Below, one piece after another: positions 11,763 through 23,445 of a DNA stretch of 64,000 bases. Position numbers and translations under genes: made by a program. The notes below the pieces were generated by a model that did not search any database, was not told the DNA's origin, and was given only the letters and a program-made list of their open reading frames with translations. The DNA lies in contig NC_081406.1 of assembly GCF_030272615.1 (NCBI RefSeq), positions 213,506,997 to 213,570,996 on the forward strand, written 5' to 3'. Numbering within the stretch: position 1 is the stretch's first letter; each line of letters opens with the position of its first letter. The DNA comes from Cryptomeria japonica (Eukaryota > Streptophyta > Pinopsida > Cupressales > Cupressaceae).

Positions 11763-13652
11763 TATGATATCATTGTATACTTGGACTTTTATTGTTTTTA
11801 TGATGATCTATATGCAAACATGGACTCTATATGATGATGATCTTTATTATGTATGTTATTCTATATGATGATGATCTTTATTCATGTTACTCTATATGAT
11901 GATTATCCATATGCATTGATTATATAGATGATGTTATGATCTTTTCTCTTCATTACGATGATGCTTTATATGATGATGCAATGATAAATGTTTTTTATTT
12001 TTGATTTTGATGACCTAAGATGCAACTCAAATTGATTACTAACTTAAATGATGCAAATGCAATGATCTATATGGGAATGCAAATGAATGATTATGTAATA
12101 TGTTATTCAAATCTTTTTTATTTTTTATATGTAATGCTTATAATGATTATGAATATAAGTACAAAAGATGTAACTAAATGATCTTTAATGAAATGATAAT
12201 GCAAATAATAATGATGATACACTACATGATTAATGAAATGCACTTAATTGAATGCAAACTAATACAATGATTAAAATGAAACTAAATGAAATGGATGATG
12301 ATTAAAATGATTCTAAAAATGAATGCACCTACAATGATCAAATGCAAATTGATTTTTTTGTTTGTCCAAGTATACTCAATCTTTATTCATGACCATTGAT
12401 CTGTGAATAAAATGAAATGTTTATAATGCAACGGACATTGAATGATTATAATGCAAATTAATAATGAGCTAATGAAATGCTCTAGCTAAAAATGATACTA
12501 CCATTCTTCATATGCTTGTCTTGTAATAGTGCTTGATTTCATCATTGAGCTTTAAAATGTTGTAAGAAAATAGAAGCAACATGACATAATAATCCAAGAT
12601 GACCTGAGTATTTCTTACATGGATTTTGATATAGAAAATTAATACAAGAAAATTGATATAATGGATCAAGTTGACCTAAGTATTGCTTGCATAATAGACA
12701 AGGATTATTCCCTTTCATACATGACTCAGAACATCCTCCTTGATCTTTTGCCGATCATATCCTTAGACAAGTACATTCTTTAGTAAGAGATAAACCACAA
12801 ACAACAATCAAAGAAAATAATCATGCCTCGTCATAGCTCTCTAGTCATGGACATCCTTGAGTCGCATACAGTACATGATTAGTAATAAAATCAAGAAATA
12901 AACACTGAATCTTGCATGTCATTCACATGTTCTAATGGTCACTAACTGATATAATCATCTTGATGAATGATCTTTGATAATACTTTATTACTTGCTAGTC
13001 GATTTCTTCGTTTTCTGAGTTTCATGATTCAGTTGTCATAAGATGCCTTGATCTTCGCTACTTTGTTGCTCATTATCTGTTTCAAAACCCTAGATGTTTT
13101 TGGTTTTTCTAAGTTTTCTGAATGTTTTGGATTTTCAAAGACTCAAAAGATCAGCTTAGCAAAAGGAATTAGGGTTTTGCCCCCAGCGGAATCAAAACTT
13201 TATTATGGATGTATGAATTGATCAAGATCCAAACCATGGCAGGATACAAATGCAGATTGATTGGTTATGATAAAATCTAAAACAATGACTACAACAAGTA
13301 TGTCAAAGATTGATAATTGTTGGTAAGCTACATATTTTCTACTAATGGTTCAGAGCAATGGATGCGAAAGATGGAATGGATAAGCTAGGAAGCGATAGAT
13401 TGGATATGATGGAGTGGATAGGTGTGCAAAGCGATCTCATAGATGGAACGACTCACTTTTTAGATAGCGCATGTTTACCAGGTTTTCACCATCTAAATTT
13501 ATTGCATTTTTTCTTTTCAGATTTTGATTTTTTTTAATTTATTTTTTCACTGTTTTATGCTTTTTAGGGATTTTCTACTTTTCTGATTTTTACTGATTTC
13601 TTTAGGACTTTATATGCTTTTTATTGATTTTTTTTTTCCAAGACTTTATATC
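11763..13652. other. Non-coding AT-rich spacer between PMD gene and pol in F
   Basis: About 1.9 kb holds no recognisable domain. From 11790 to 12480 it is dominated by loose repeats of ATGATG, TATATGATGATGATC and AATGCAAATGAATGA type. From 12480 to 13640 it is unique-looking AT-rich sequence with T-runs (13500-13640). The two genes converge here, so their 3' ends and any terminators should lie in this spacer. Confidence 0.7.
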
Positions 13653-14762
13653 TCAAGCATAGAACTTCTTGAGATGAATAGAATTGATAGGTTCAACAAA
13701 CCAATCACCTTCAGGGGTAGATAATTTGTATGCTTCTCAGCCATATGCTGCTACTATGACAAAAGGTCCTAGCCAATTTGGTTCAAATTTACCCTTCTTT
13801 TCTTGATCTTGCTAATTTCTTGGATTCTCCCTTAGAACTATATCTCCAATCTTAAAAATGTGTGGCTTGACTTTGTGATTATAACCTCTTTCCATTCTTT
13901 GTTGATATACTTTCAAATGGTTTGTTGCATTTTGGCAACGTTCTTGGATCAATTCAAGTTCTTGGAGTCTAGAGACTCGTTCTTCTTCCTCTGGTATAAG
14001 ACCTTTCAAAGAAACCTATAGAGAAGGTATCTCTACTTCTATGCGTAATATGGATTTTGATCCATAGACTAACCAATATGGAGTTTCCCCCATTGGTGTG
14101 TGGATGTTGGTTCAGTATGCCCAAAGAGAAGGATTTAGCTGAATGTGCTAGTCTTTTCTAGCTTCATTGATTGTTTTCTTCAATATTTTCAAGATGGTCT
14201 TGTTTGATGACTCAGCTTGACCATTTCCTTGTGGATAATATGGATTAGAAAACCTATGTTGGATATGAAACTGCTCACATAGTTCCTTCACATCTTGATT
14301 CTTAAATGGTCATCCATTGTCAGTGATAATGGTCATAGGAACTCCATAGCGACTGATTATATAATTCAAGATGAATGATGATATTTGTTTTCCTATCAAT
14401 TTTGTCAGAGGTACTTCTTTAATCCATTTAGTGAAATATTCAGTAGTAGTCAGAATGAACATATGTCCATTAGAGGATGAAGGATTTATTTTTCCTACCA
14501 AATCAAGGCCCCATTAAGAAAATGGCCATGATCCAGCCATAGGATACAATTCTTTTGTTAATGCGTGAATCAGATTCCCATGGATCTGACATTGTTTCCA
14601 TTTCTTGGCATATGTGAATGAATCTCTCTCCATAGTAGACCAATAGTAACACATACGAAGAATTTTCTTAGTCAGTGTTAATCTACTTGAGTGTGTGCCA
14701 CAAATACCTACATAAACTTCATTAAGAACTTTCTTAGATTCTTCTTGTTCAAGACATCTCAA
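13653..14762 (-). pseudogene. Element F integrase
   Basis: This is a retroviral-type integrase that would insert element cDNA into chromosomes. It starts with an HHCC zinc-binding region (GTHSSRLTLTKKILRMCYYW, then KQCQIHG) at 14700-14580. The catalytic core has D at 14502-14504 (in LDLVGKI), D at 14319-14321 (IITDNG) and E at 14211-14213 (GNGQAESS). The C-terminal part reads MERGYNHKVKPHIFKIGDIV, and the frame ends at TGA 13655-13653. In the zinc region one expected Cys reads as Trp (KKWKQC). Stops (for example near 14515 and 13810) break it. It is the last pol domain, so pol ends here as expected for gypsy gene order. Confidence 0.9.
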
Positions 14763-15039
14763 TAAAGTACTATCTAGACCTCACCTATATAAGGTATCAA
14801 CAATAATAGTATAGTGGGATGACTGACAGATAAAATTTCTTCTTTGATTGCAAGATAGGTCAGGAGGAAGGATATTCTCTTTTAAGTACTGATAGGTTTG
14901 GTTGTATAAGGATTGGCTAGTCCCTGATATATGGCAAATCATGTAGGTATGCTGGGATTGAATGGTAGGGGTTAAGATATATTCCACAAGGAATTTGTAA
15001 TGCTATTGATTCTCCTAATTCTACAAGAGAGATGTAATT

Positions 15040-15440
15040 GTAGCCATTGCATTTGTTGCTTTGTTCTCATTTCTTTGGATTTGAGTGAATGATACTTCTT
15101 CAAAGTGTTCTTTAAAATCTTTTACTAGTTGTTTTTAGGGCATGAGCTTGTCATCCTTAGTTTGATAATCATCATTTATTTGGTTGATGATAAGCTGTGA
15201 AGCACCATAGACATGTAATTCCTTGATAGTCCATTCAATAGCTATTTTGAGCCCAATAGTCAATGCTTCATATTCTGCAGTATTGTTTGTGCATGGAAAC
15301 CGCAGTCTATATGATTTTGGAATTGTGTTTCCCTAAGGTGTGATGAATAAAATTCTTGAGTCTGAGCCATATTGTGTATAAGAACCATCAAAGTACAATT
15401 CCCAAAATTTGTACTTACTGTCAGAATGTCTGCATCAAGA
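15040..15440 (-). pseudogene. Element F second RNase H (archaeal-like aRNH)
   Basis: Downstream of the normal RNase H lies another RNase H fold region. Minus-strand pieces read ELYFDGSYTQYGSDSRILF (about 15345-15402), then NTAEYEAL (15260-15290), then ELHVYGASQLIINQINDDY. The FDGS, AEYEAL and YGASQ motifs carry the usual catalytic Asp, Glu and (here Ala-substituted) second Asp positions. This extra RNase H marks the Tat/Ogre branch of Ty3/gypsy. A frame change near 15350 and a stop in the C-terminal part show decay. The second catalytic Asp (normally in GDSQ) appears as Ala, which would also disable it. Confidence 0.85.
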
Positions 15441-15478
15441 AATTCAATGTGCAATGGTATGTCATTTTGTAAAGGTGC

Positions 15479-15883
15479 TTAAGCTAATTGATCAGCAATG
15501 ACCTGTCCTTTGATATCTTTTTGATCAACATACTCTATATCAAATTCGCTTAGTATCATAACCCATTTGGCTATTCTTCCTATCAAAGTTGACTTTTTCA
15601 GCAAATACTTTAGTGGATCTATCTTTGATATTAGTTTCACAAAATGAATCAGCATATAATGTTGCAACTTCTCAATTGCAAATACAACTGCTAGACATGT
15701 CTTCTCTATTGATGTATAATTCAGTTCATAGCCAACAAGTGTTCTACTGATGTAATACACTTCTATTTCTTTTCCTTCTTCGTCATGTTGAGATAGGAGA
15801 GTGCCTAATGATACATTTGTCACTGAGATATATAGCAACAATGGTTTCCCTTTGATTGGTGACACCAGTACCAGAGGATTCAT
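15479..15883 (-). pseudogene. Element F RNase H domain
   Basis: This is the standard gypsy RNase H that degrades the RNA strand after reverse transcription. A 134-aa open stretch begins MNPLVLVSPIKGKPLLLY and continues EVYYISRTLVGYELNYTSIE and AVVFAIEKLQHYML, the conserved RT-RNase H order. The first catalytic Asp of the usual LYIAVTDxAxG motif is Asn here (LLYISVTNVSLG), so activity is unlikely even apart from the frame breaks. It lies directly after RT and before the second RNase H. Confidence 0.88.
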
Positions 15884-16052
15884 GAGATATTATTTGATTT
15901 TCATAAAAGCTTCTTCACATTTCTGATCCCATTTGAATGGAACATTCTTATGTAAAATATGAGTGAATGGATGACATCTATCTACTAATTGAGAGACAAA
16001 TGTTCTAATTGATTGTAATCTTCCTTTTAAAGATTACAATTGACTTATGTTC

Positions 16053-17495
16053 CTAGGTGACTCCATCTCCATGATGGCTTTTGAGCTTTTCAGGATCTAC
16101 TTCAATTCTACGGGCTGATATAATGTTCCCAAGAAGTTTTCCAGATGTTACTCCAAATGCACATTTCTTTGGATTTAATCTCAATTGATATTTTTCTAGC
16201 CTATCAAAGATCTTGCTTAAGATGTTCAAATGTTCTTGTCTAATATTAGATTTTGCAAGTATATCATCTACATAATCTTCCATAAATGTACGCCTCATAT
16301 CATGGAAAATTGTTGTCATAGCCCTTTGATAAATTGCTCCTACATTTTTAAGCCCAAATGGCATAATATTCAAGCAATAAGTGCCCCATGCACAAGTGAA
16401 TGTTGTATTTTCTTGATCTTCAAGGGTGATTCTTATTTGATTGTATCCTAAGAAGCCATCCATTAATGAAAACATCTCATGCCCTACTAATAAGTCCACA
16501 ATTATATCAATGTTGGGTAGTGGGAAATCATCTTTGGGACATGCTTTGTTCAAATCTCCGAAATCAGTGCAGACTCTTATTCTTTTATCTGTCTTTGACA
16601 CTAATACAATGCTTGAAATTCATTCAGGATAGGAAATGGGTCTTATGAAACCCACATCTAATAGTTTCTTTAGCTTAGCTTTTACAAGAAGAGTGATGTG
16701 TGGATGCATCTTCCTTAGCTTTTTCTTAACTGGTTTTGCTTTTAAATCCACATTGAGATGATGCATTATAAGATTTGGATTAAGTCTTGGCATGTTTGCA
16801 TAGGACCAAGCAAAATTTATTTGTCTTTGTCTAAAAAAATCTATGTATTCTTTCCTCTCTTTATCTAATAATAAGGCAGCATAATGAAGTATCTCGGGAC
16901 CCTTTGATGTGTCAATGTTTATTGCTTCTGTTGGTTCTATTAGAATAGCAGATCTCTCCTGAAAATATGCAAGGAGAATGTCAAAATTTCCATCTTCTGG
17001 TGCCTCCAAGAGGTTTTCACCGTCATATACATCCTTTATTTTCCCTTTTGATTGATCTAGTGTTGCCATGAAATGGTTTTCAACAATAGCTCTCTTTCCT
17101 TGTTTTATTTCAATTTTGCAACTAGAAAGTTTGGCATTCTCTTGACTATAAGAAACGTTACTTGATTCTGCAATGGAAGATATCTTAGGTGTTATGGGTT
17201 TGACAACATTAAGATATACAACTATATCATGATCATTGGAAAAGACATCTAATTTAGGGTTTTCTAGATTATCCCAATCAATTAGTTCAGGATGAAGAAG
17301 GGGTAAGTCATAATCATTGTCATCATTAGGTTCTTCAAATTTCATGACATAATGGTCATAATTTGGCATAGAGTAGGTAATGTCATAGATAGAATGATCT
17401 TGAGGATAGTCTCTCCCAAGTGTTCTCCAATTAGTTCTAACAAAATTAGTATTAGTATTTTGTAGTTCACACTCAAATGGTTCTTCATCTAACAT
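16053..17495 (-). pseudogene. Element F reverse transcriptase with N-terminal extension
   Basis: The RT of F. Minus-strand 17495-16620 has an acidic N-terminal extension, then the RT entry region (FAWSYANMPRLNPNLIMHHL and KKLLDVGFIRPISYPE). A single TGA at 16622-16620, where Trp is expected, cuts the frame. The frame continues without shift from 16601 with RVCTDFGDLNKACPKDDFPL, FSLMDGFLGYNQI and PFGLKNVGAIYQRAM. The catalytic YVDD is at 16263-16274. The sequence style (DLNKACPKDDFPLP) is typical of Tat/Ogre RT. Apart from one stop it is one of the best-kept parts of F. Confidence 0.93.
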
Positions 17496-17600
17496 TTGTC
17501 CCTTAAACTAATGGTTTATATCAACACACACGTCTTTAGTACTGCAAGTTCCTTCTTGATTATTTTCAATAAATTCATTTGCATTTTGAAGTTGACATAC

Positions 17601-18400
17601 TTATGTACATGATATAGAGAAATATTTTGTTGGTTTTTTTCTTCTTTCAAACTCAGCTTCTTCTAAACTAATAGTCAATCTTACTTGACTATCTCTTAGT
17701 TTTTCTATGGTTCTGCCATACATTGGTACATCTTGCTCTTTATTTGATAGAAATCTGATATTTTCATATGCTTGATCCATATCTGTTTGTATTTCTTGTG
17801 GTGTTACTTCTTTGTCTTTGTCATCCCCTTTCTTTTGTTGTCTTGTATATGCCTCTTTTCTTTGGATTTTGAGTTCTTCTTGTCTTCTTTCTAACTCCAT
17901 CTTTTGTTTTGTAATAGACAAGTCTTCCTTTGTGATAGTTGCTTGTTCTTCATTTTTTTCTTCACTTGATATACTAGATGAGACATATGGATCCTATTCA
18001 TATTCATTTGAATCTGTCTCTGAACCATTGTCTAGGACTATACCACTATACCACACAGGAATGTTGTATGGTGTAAAAAGTTCCCTAATTTTTGTCATCT
18101 CAATTTTCACTGCTTTTGGAATATCTTGTTCAGATTTTGCACTTGCTCGTATTCCTTTACCTTGTAGACAAGATTATTATTTTCTTTTGATTGTAATATC
18201 CTCTTCTTGTTTCTCATGTTCTTCTTGTTTCTTCTTATTGGCTACTATTTCTGCTGCTTGATGTAGCTTTTCTTGCCATTTTTCTTCTTTAGAGACTAAT
18301 TTCTTTCTCCACTTTGGCTGTTGATGATTATGTTACTTTTGATTTGATTTTAGATATCCAAGTCTTGATTTATCTTCTTTAGATTGCAAGTGAGGACAAA
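17601..18400 (-). pseudogene. Element F linker between protease and RT, coiled coil
   Basis: A charged segment on the minus strand without a named enzymatic domain. Positions 17921-17601 encode a Lys/Glu/Gln-rich helix (MELERRQEELKIQRKEAYTR) likely to form a coiled coil. Upstream, 18400-17930 in the same direction reads Lys/Gln-rich pieces with several stops. Such a linker is common in Tat/Ogre polyproteins. The plus-strand ORF over the same bases is a Ser/Phe/Cys-rich shadow. Confidence 0.6.
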
Positions 18401-18406
18401 TAGGTT

Positions 18407-19417
18407 CTAAAATACCTTGATGTCGCTTACCAATTGGTCCTTTCCTTCATATCCTATTTTTTGCATGATCTTATAACCATTGTCATATTGTTCTATGGGA
18501 ATATTGATTTCTACAACTATTGCTATAGTTTCATTTTCATCTTTGTACAACCAACCAAGAATTTCCTTGTCTTTGGTTTCTTCTTCAAGTATTCCAGTTC
18601 TAACAAATACTCTGTTAAACATGTCTTTTGATTTCTCTAAGGTATTTGATTGGATATTTGAAGGCTTTCCATATGACTTAGGTGAAAGTGGAAAATTATG
18701 CAAAGAATATTTTCCCATTCCTTCATCATTCAATTTGAGATTTTTATCAAAGGTTTCCCATAACTTTTCTTGAATCTCTTTGGTAGGATATACCGATTCT
18801 CTATTATGTGGAACTCTTGTATCTTGTGTTGGCTTTAGATTATTGTAATATTGGCTAGAGTCTGCAATTATAGTGACCTCTTGTCCTTCATGAGGAAATT
18901 TTGCACATTGATGATATGTAGAAGGAACTACTTGCATGGTGTGAACCCACGGCCTTCCCAAAAGAATGTTGTAAGTGAGGTTCAAATCTAAAACCTAACA
19001 TAATGTATTCTTTTCCACAAGTCCTATTTTGATTGGTAACACCATAGTTCCTTTAGAAGAACTCTCTACTTCATCATAAGCCTTAATAGTTATTTTCTTC
19101 TTTGGATCTACAGCATTTCCTGAATATCCCAAAGCTTTTATTAAACTTAATGCACAAATGTTTAAGCCCACTCCACCATCTATGAGTATGTGTTTGACAT
19201 GAGTTTTATTAATGGTGACTTCACCATGTAAGGGAGAATTGTGAGGATGTTGCAAGGATGCGTCATAATTTTCCAAAAATGATAAGCAATGAGGGGTTAT
19301 AAGGTCTCCCACCATGTTTTGGAACTGATCCACATCCAAGTCTTTTGAAACTGTCATTTCTACTAAAGATTTTTCCAAAATTTCTTTATGCATAGGTGAG
19401 ACTTTGAGAAGTTCCAA
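18407..19417 (-). pseudogene. Element F aspartic protease and G-patch-like segment
   Basis: Minus-strand 19417-18995 contains the protease active site HILIDGGVGLNICALSLIK (near 19150-19200), with DGG as in the Tat/Athila group. After a short break at 18995-18986 the same frame gives NILLGRPWVHTMQVVPSTYH, the conserved ILGRPW motif. It then reads QCAKFPHEGQEV and ends with GYKIMQKIGYEGK (18441-18479), which resembles a G-patch/D111 motif known after the protease in this group. It would cut the polyprotein. Only one stop separates the two halves. Confidence 0.87.
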
Positions 19418-19581
19418 AATTGATATTTGAGTAGGTATTCTCTGTAATTACTCTACTATATTGTATTGTTGTGAAGTGGATGTTGAGTCTTTTGTTATAC
19501 CCGAAAAGGTGACCTTCGCTTTGCTTCTCATAATGACATTAATTGGCTTTGAAGGTGGATTATCTTTAACAATGATGACAT

Positions 19582-21142
19582 TTACCACATCATCATTGTA
19601 TAAGTGTAGTTCACTTTCACTTTTCCTTTGTCATCTTTTAATTGGGGATGTTCACCTTTGTCATAATTAGGAAGTGGAGTTTTGAAAGCTAGGTGTGATT
19701 TGTTTGTCTTATGGATATCCACTATGATAGTTTCATTATCGATTATATCTTGGATAAGGTGTTTCAATCTCTGACAATAATTTGTTTGGTGTCCTTTATT
19801 CTGATGGTAATTACAAAAATGATTGTCATTACACCAATTAAGATTGACTTGTGGTTCATAACTTCTTTCTTCTGGTAAAACAATCAGTTTGTTTGCAAGA
19901 AGAGTTTTTAAAACTGATTCCAATGGTTCTCTAATGTTTGTGAATTTCCTACAAGGATTGGAGAAGAAAGACTTGGTTTTATTGATTTCTTGATTTGTTA
20001 TTGTTTGGGATTTGCCTTGATAGATTAAAAATTGGTTGTTGTTTTGTAGCATTGTTGTCGTCATTTCCTCCATTGATGACATTCCTATTCTTTGACCAGA
20101 ACTTGGGTTTGTCATTGTTACCATTATTGTTGTTATTGTTGTAAGAATTATTGTAAATTTTTATCTCTCCTTTCTTTACCATCACGTTTTCTATTTTTCA
20201 AACCATTCTCAATCATCTTGGCGAAGGAGGGAGGACATTGCATTTTTAGTTGATAACTCATTTCACTGATAAGATTATCAACGAATATGTCCATATTTTA
20301 TTGATCAGGTACATCTCTTGGATACCTATTAAACTTCTATTTCCATCATTGCAAGAAGATCATAAAAGATTCACCATTCTTTTGTTTAACATTGCATAAA
20401 TACAGCATTGTTATCTTATTCCTTACATTGTAAGAGTATTGTGAAATAATTCTATTCATGAGTTCTTCAAAATATTTGATTTTGGATGGTAATCTTGAAA
20501 ACCACTCCATTGATTGTCCATTTAAACCCCTAGGGAAAAGACACATCAAGTAAGTTTCGTCGTGTGCAAATTCCATACTCATAGTACAAAACTCCCTAAT
20601 CTGATCCTGAGGATCAGATTTTCCATCATATTTGTCATATTTAGGGATCTCGCAATGTTGTGGAAATGGTACCATATTCAAATTTTTATCGAAAGGATAT
20701 GGGCAGATATCTTCCAATGAATACTTCTTAGAGCTTGTTCCATTTTGCATATCTTGTATCTGTTGTTGTAGAGTTTGCATTTGTTGAGTAAGGTTTAACA
20801 ACGGATTATCCATATACTTTCTCCTTATTTCTTCGTAAGTTCTTTTATCACTATGCTCTCTTCTTGTGTCATCACTTTCTTTTCTTGTGTCTTCATGACT
20901 TTCTTTGTTTACATCTTCGTTATTTGGATCATCTATGTTTTGGGTGTTGCCTCCGCATCTTGTTTCAAGTTTTCTATGTTAAAGTCTTGTGGCAATTTAG
21001 CTCCTAATTTTGCCAACATCAAAAGATATTTATCTTTTTGTTTTATTAATAATTTTTTCATTAGTCTATCAAATTTGAAATCTTGCTCAAGGTCTCTAAT
21101 GGTGTTTATTGATCGCTTCTTCGTCAACATCGGTATACCCAA
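19582..21142 (-). pseudogene. Element F gag
   Basis: Capsid/nucleocapsid protein of F. From the right, an N-terminal helical part (21142-20933, RSINTIRDLEQDFKFDRL) leads to MDNPLLNLTQQMQTLQQQIQ at 20813. A capsid-type domain follows to 20346 (FPRGLNGQSMEWFSRLP, the usual GxAxxWF-like motif). An Asn-rich patch lies around 20110-20180. A zinc-knuckle-like motif (FCNYHQNKGHQTNYCQRLKH) lies at about 19765-19818, then a linker to the protease. Frames shift at least twice between these parts. The first ATG is uncertain; readable sequence continues a little beyond 21142. Confidence 0.85.
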
Positions 21143-21199
21143 AAAGTTTGGAATATCGGATTATCTTCTTCCTCCATTTGTTTTTGTTGTTTTCTAAGT

Positions 21200-23422
21200 T
21201 GTTCGTATTAAGCTCTAGTCCAAACTGGCATGTGATTGTTTCAAAAAATTTGAAGTTTCCAAAGGACAAACCAATAAGTGATTATTGGTTTAGCAAGTTA
21301 TGCTTTGTTTATTTTACCACTATTGTTTGTTCGTTGTGATAAAGCATCTCTTTGTTGAAAAGCACATCCTTGCAAAATTTCTCCATCAAACAGTGTCCCG
21401 TAGCCACGTAAATAGTGACGAAAATGGTGTAGGAATGTCCTATGTTTTAATAAGATCTTGCAATTGATATACTAGAATCTTATTCTTTTCTGAGTAGCTT
21501 TATAACTGGGTTTTCTTTTCTTAAGGCGATACTTAAAAGTCGTATAAGCATCTGATAGTTTACAAGTTTGTCTGATTTCAAAGTTGGTGCAATTTTGATT
21601 TTGATATGACCTAGGTTTAAAATAGGAAAGATATATCCAAGATAATGAACACAAGATGAATTGATCAAGCTTCATGATAGAGGATTTGATATATCCTGAT
21701 GAGAAACTTGACAATGATGTTGATTTTTGCACTTAAAATGTTTGAATCAATAGCTTGTTGAATGTTTATGCTTATGGAAACCTTTCAAAAATAGTCTGTT
21801 GGATTAGTGACCCAGTTATTGAACTAGTTTGAAAATGTGTGATAGTTTAGAGATAAATATACTCAGGAAGTGTTTTGATAGTGATGTTGAAATTTTGGTT
21901 TGATATGCTTTTTTGATGCGAAAAAACCTTTATGCTAACTCTTGTGGAAAAGAGTGTTAACTAATGGGATAAAAGCACTATTTTGTTACTTGAAAACACT
22001 ATTTTGATTATGTTTCAAGGATTTTTCTCAAATCCTTCAGCAAGTTGCTGGATTTTCGCTCATTTTTAGATGATTATTTTCTTTAATTTTTGACCATTTT
22101 GAACATGTCATAGACATAGAAGACACAATATTTTTGAAAAACAAAATGCATAAGCAAGTACAAATCCTATGGCAGGTTGAGACAATAATTGTTGAATCTC
22201 ACATGGGGTTTCCCCCGAGGCTATGCTATTCAAAGTGGATATTTAGATGCTTGACCCCATTGGCTCCACCCTCAACACTCACTTCTTTAGGGTAGCCAAG
22301 CACTAGTTTCCATGAAAACTCCCCATGGAAAACTTTATATCTCTACTAAGAACTGTATGTGTGTGAGTCACTTCAAAGGTCCGACCTCCTGTGCCAATAA
22401 TTAGAAGGATTTTGGCAACTAGTACAAGTGGTTTTTAGTAAAGTCTTCCAATCATATGGCCATACTTGCGGCACTTTCAGCTCTGTAAATATAGAAGGTT
22501 CCCAGCCTATAGAGATTACACTCCATAGGGTTTATGGAGAAACATAGTGTCGGTATGAACTTATCAATACATGTTGCTTGTGGCTTTCATCACAAACATG
22601 ATTTATTTAGAGTGGATTGGAAGGACTTGGTATTAGCTCATTTCCACTTTGGGTCATTCCCCTCTCACTAGCCCCCTCAAGGAACCTCGAGAAGGCAAGC
22701 CCTCTAAAGGTTATACATAAAAGAAAGTAGGTCTGGTTTTTTGATCACCATATGATGGTGAGAGCATACTTACCTACTACTTCATCAAGCACGAAAAACA
22801 CAAGTTCATTTTAGCCTTCTAAAATATATGTGCAACTATTTTAAAGAAGTCACTAAAAATGCAAGTTGCATGCTATTAATTTATCCCCCTTAGTTAAGCT
22901 AAATGAGTATGACATGATGTGTTACTTTCCAAAATAGAACTCTTAATTAACTAAGTGAGAAAATGTATGAAATTTTCTTTAAAAACAATCTTACACATAC
23001 ATGTCAGTAGTTTGAAAAATTTAAGGTCTTGGACATTCGGACCTGCAAGAAAATTCTGTCAGTTGCAAATAAAAGTGCTATCCTAACAAATGCCTATCTT
23101 TCACCTCTAAATTGCTAACCTAAAACACAAAAATACTTCTCTATGGACTAAGAAGCAAGAATTCTCTGACAAAAGCATTAACCAAACTAACAAATGCGCT
23201 AACCTAAAGGACAAAAATGATGTTTTGAAGATTAAATGTGTTGATTTACAAATGAAAGTGCTAACCTAAATGACAAATGCGCTAACTTGTAGGACAAAAG
23301 TGCTAACCTATCAAATAAAGGCACTATCAGAACTCACACATGCATGAATCTGTATTAAAAATGCGTTAAATTTTCTTTTTGCAAGAATTAGACAGGATAT
23401 GAGAAAGAATATGCAAGGCTCT
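21200..23422 (-). other. Element F 5' untranslated leader
   Basis: About 2.2 kb between gag and the PBS carries no convincing coding domain. A GC-richer stretch at 22180-22800 is followed (toward the LTR) by a region of short repeats. Long leaders are usual for Ogre-like elements and may hold the packaging signal. An 86-codon ORF at 21472-21732 has no recognisable domain. Confidence 0.65.
23060..23335. repeat. Short dispersed repeats in F leader (GCGCTAACCTAAAGGACAAAA type)
   Basis: At least seven imperfect copies of a core such as AAATGCGCTAACCTAAA or AAAGTGCTAACCTA occur at 20-60-bp spacing. The core is the reverse complement of the AGCGCTTTTGTT-like repeats at 8890-9290 near the other end of F. 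Confidence 0.65.
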
Positions 23423-23442
23423 GAGCCCCACGGTGGGTGCCA
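23423..23442 (-). other. Element F primer-binding site
   Basis: On the minus strand this reads TGGCACCCACCGTGGGGCTC, starting three bases from the LTR terminus at 23446. The TGG start and GC-rich body are those of a tRNA 3'-end complement. The sequence looks like the PBS used by Ogre/Tat elements (tRNA-Arg type), but the exact tRNA was not checked. Confidence 0.8.
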
Positions 23443-23445
23443 AAA

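Noticed and set aside
17812-18261. 149-codon plus-strand ORF rich in Ser, Phe and Cys
   Set aside because: Antisense to the charged Lys/Gln-rich linker of F pol; composition is explained by complement of that coding strand.
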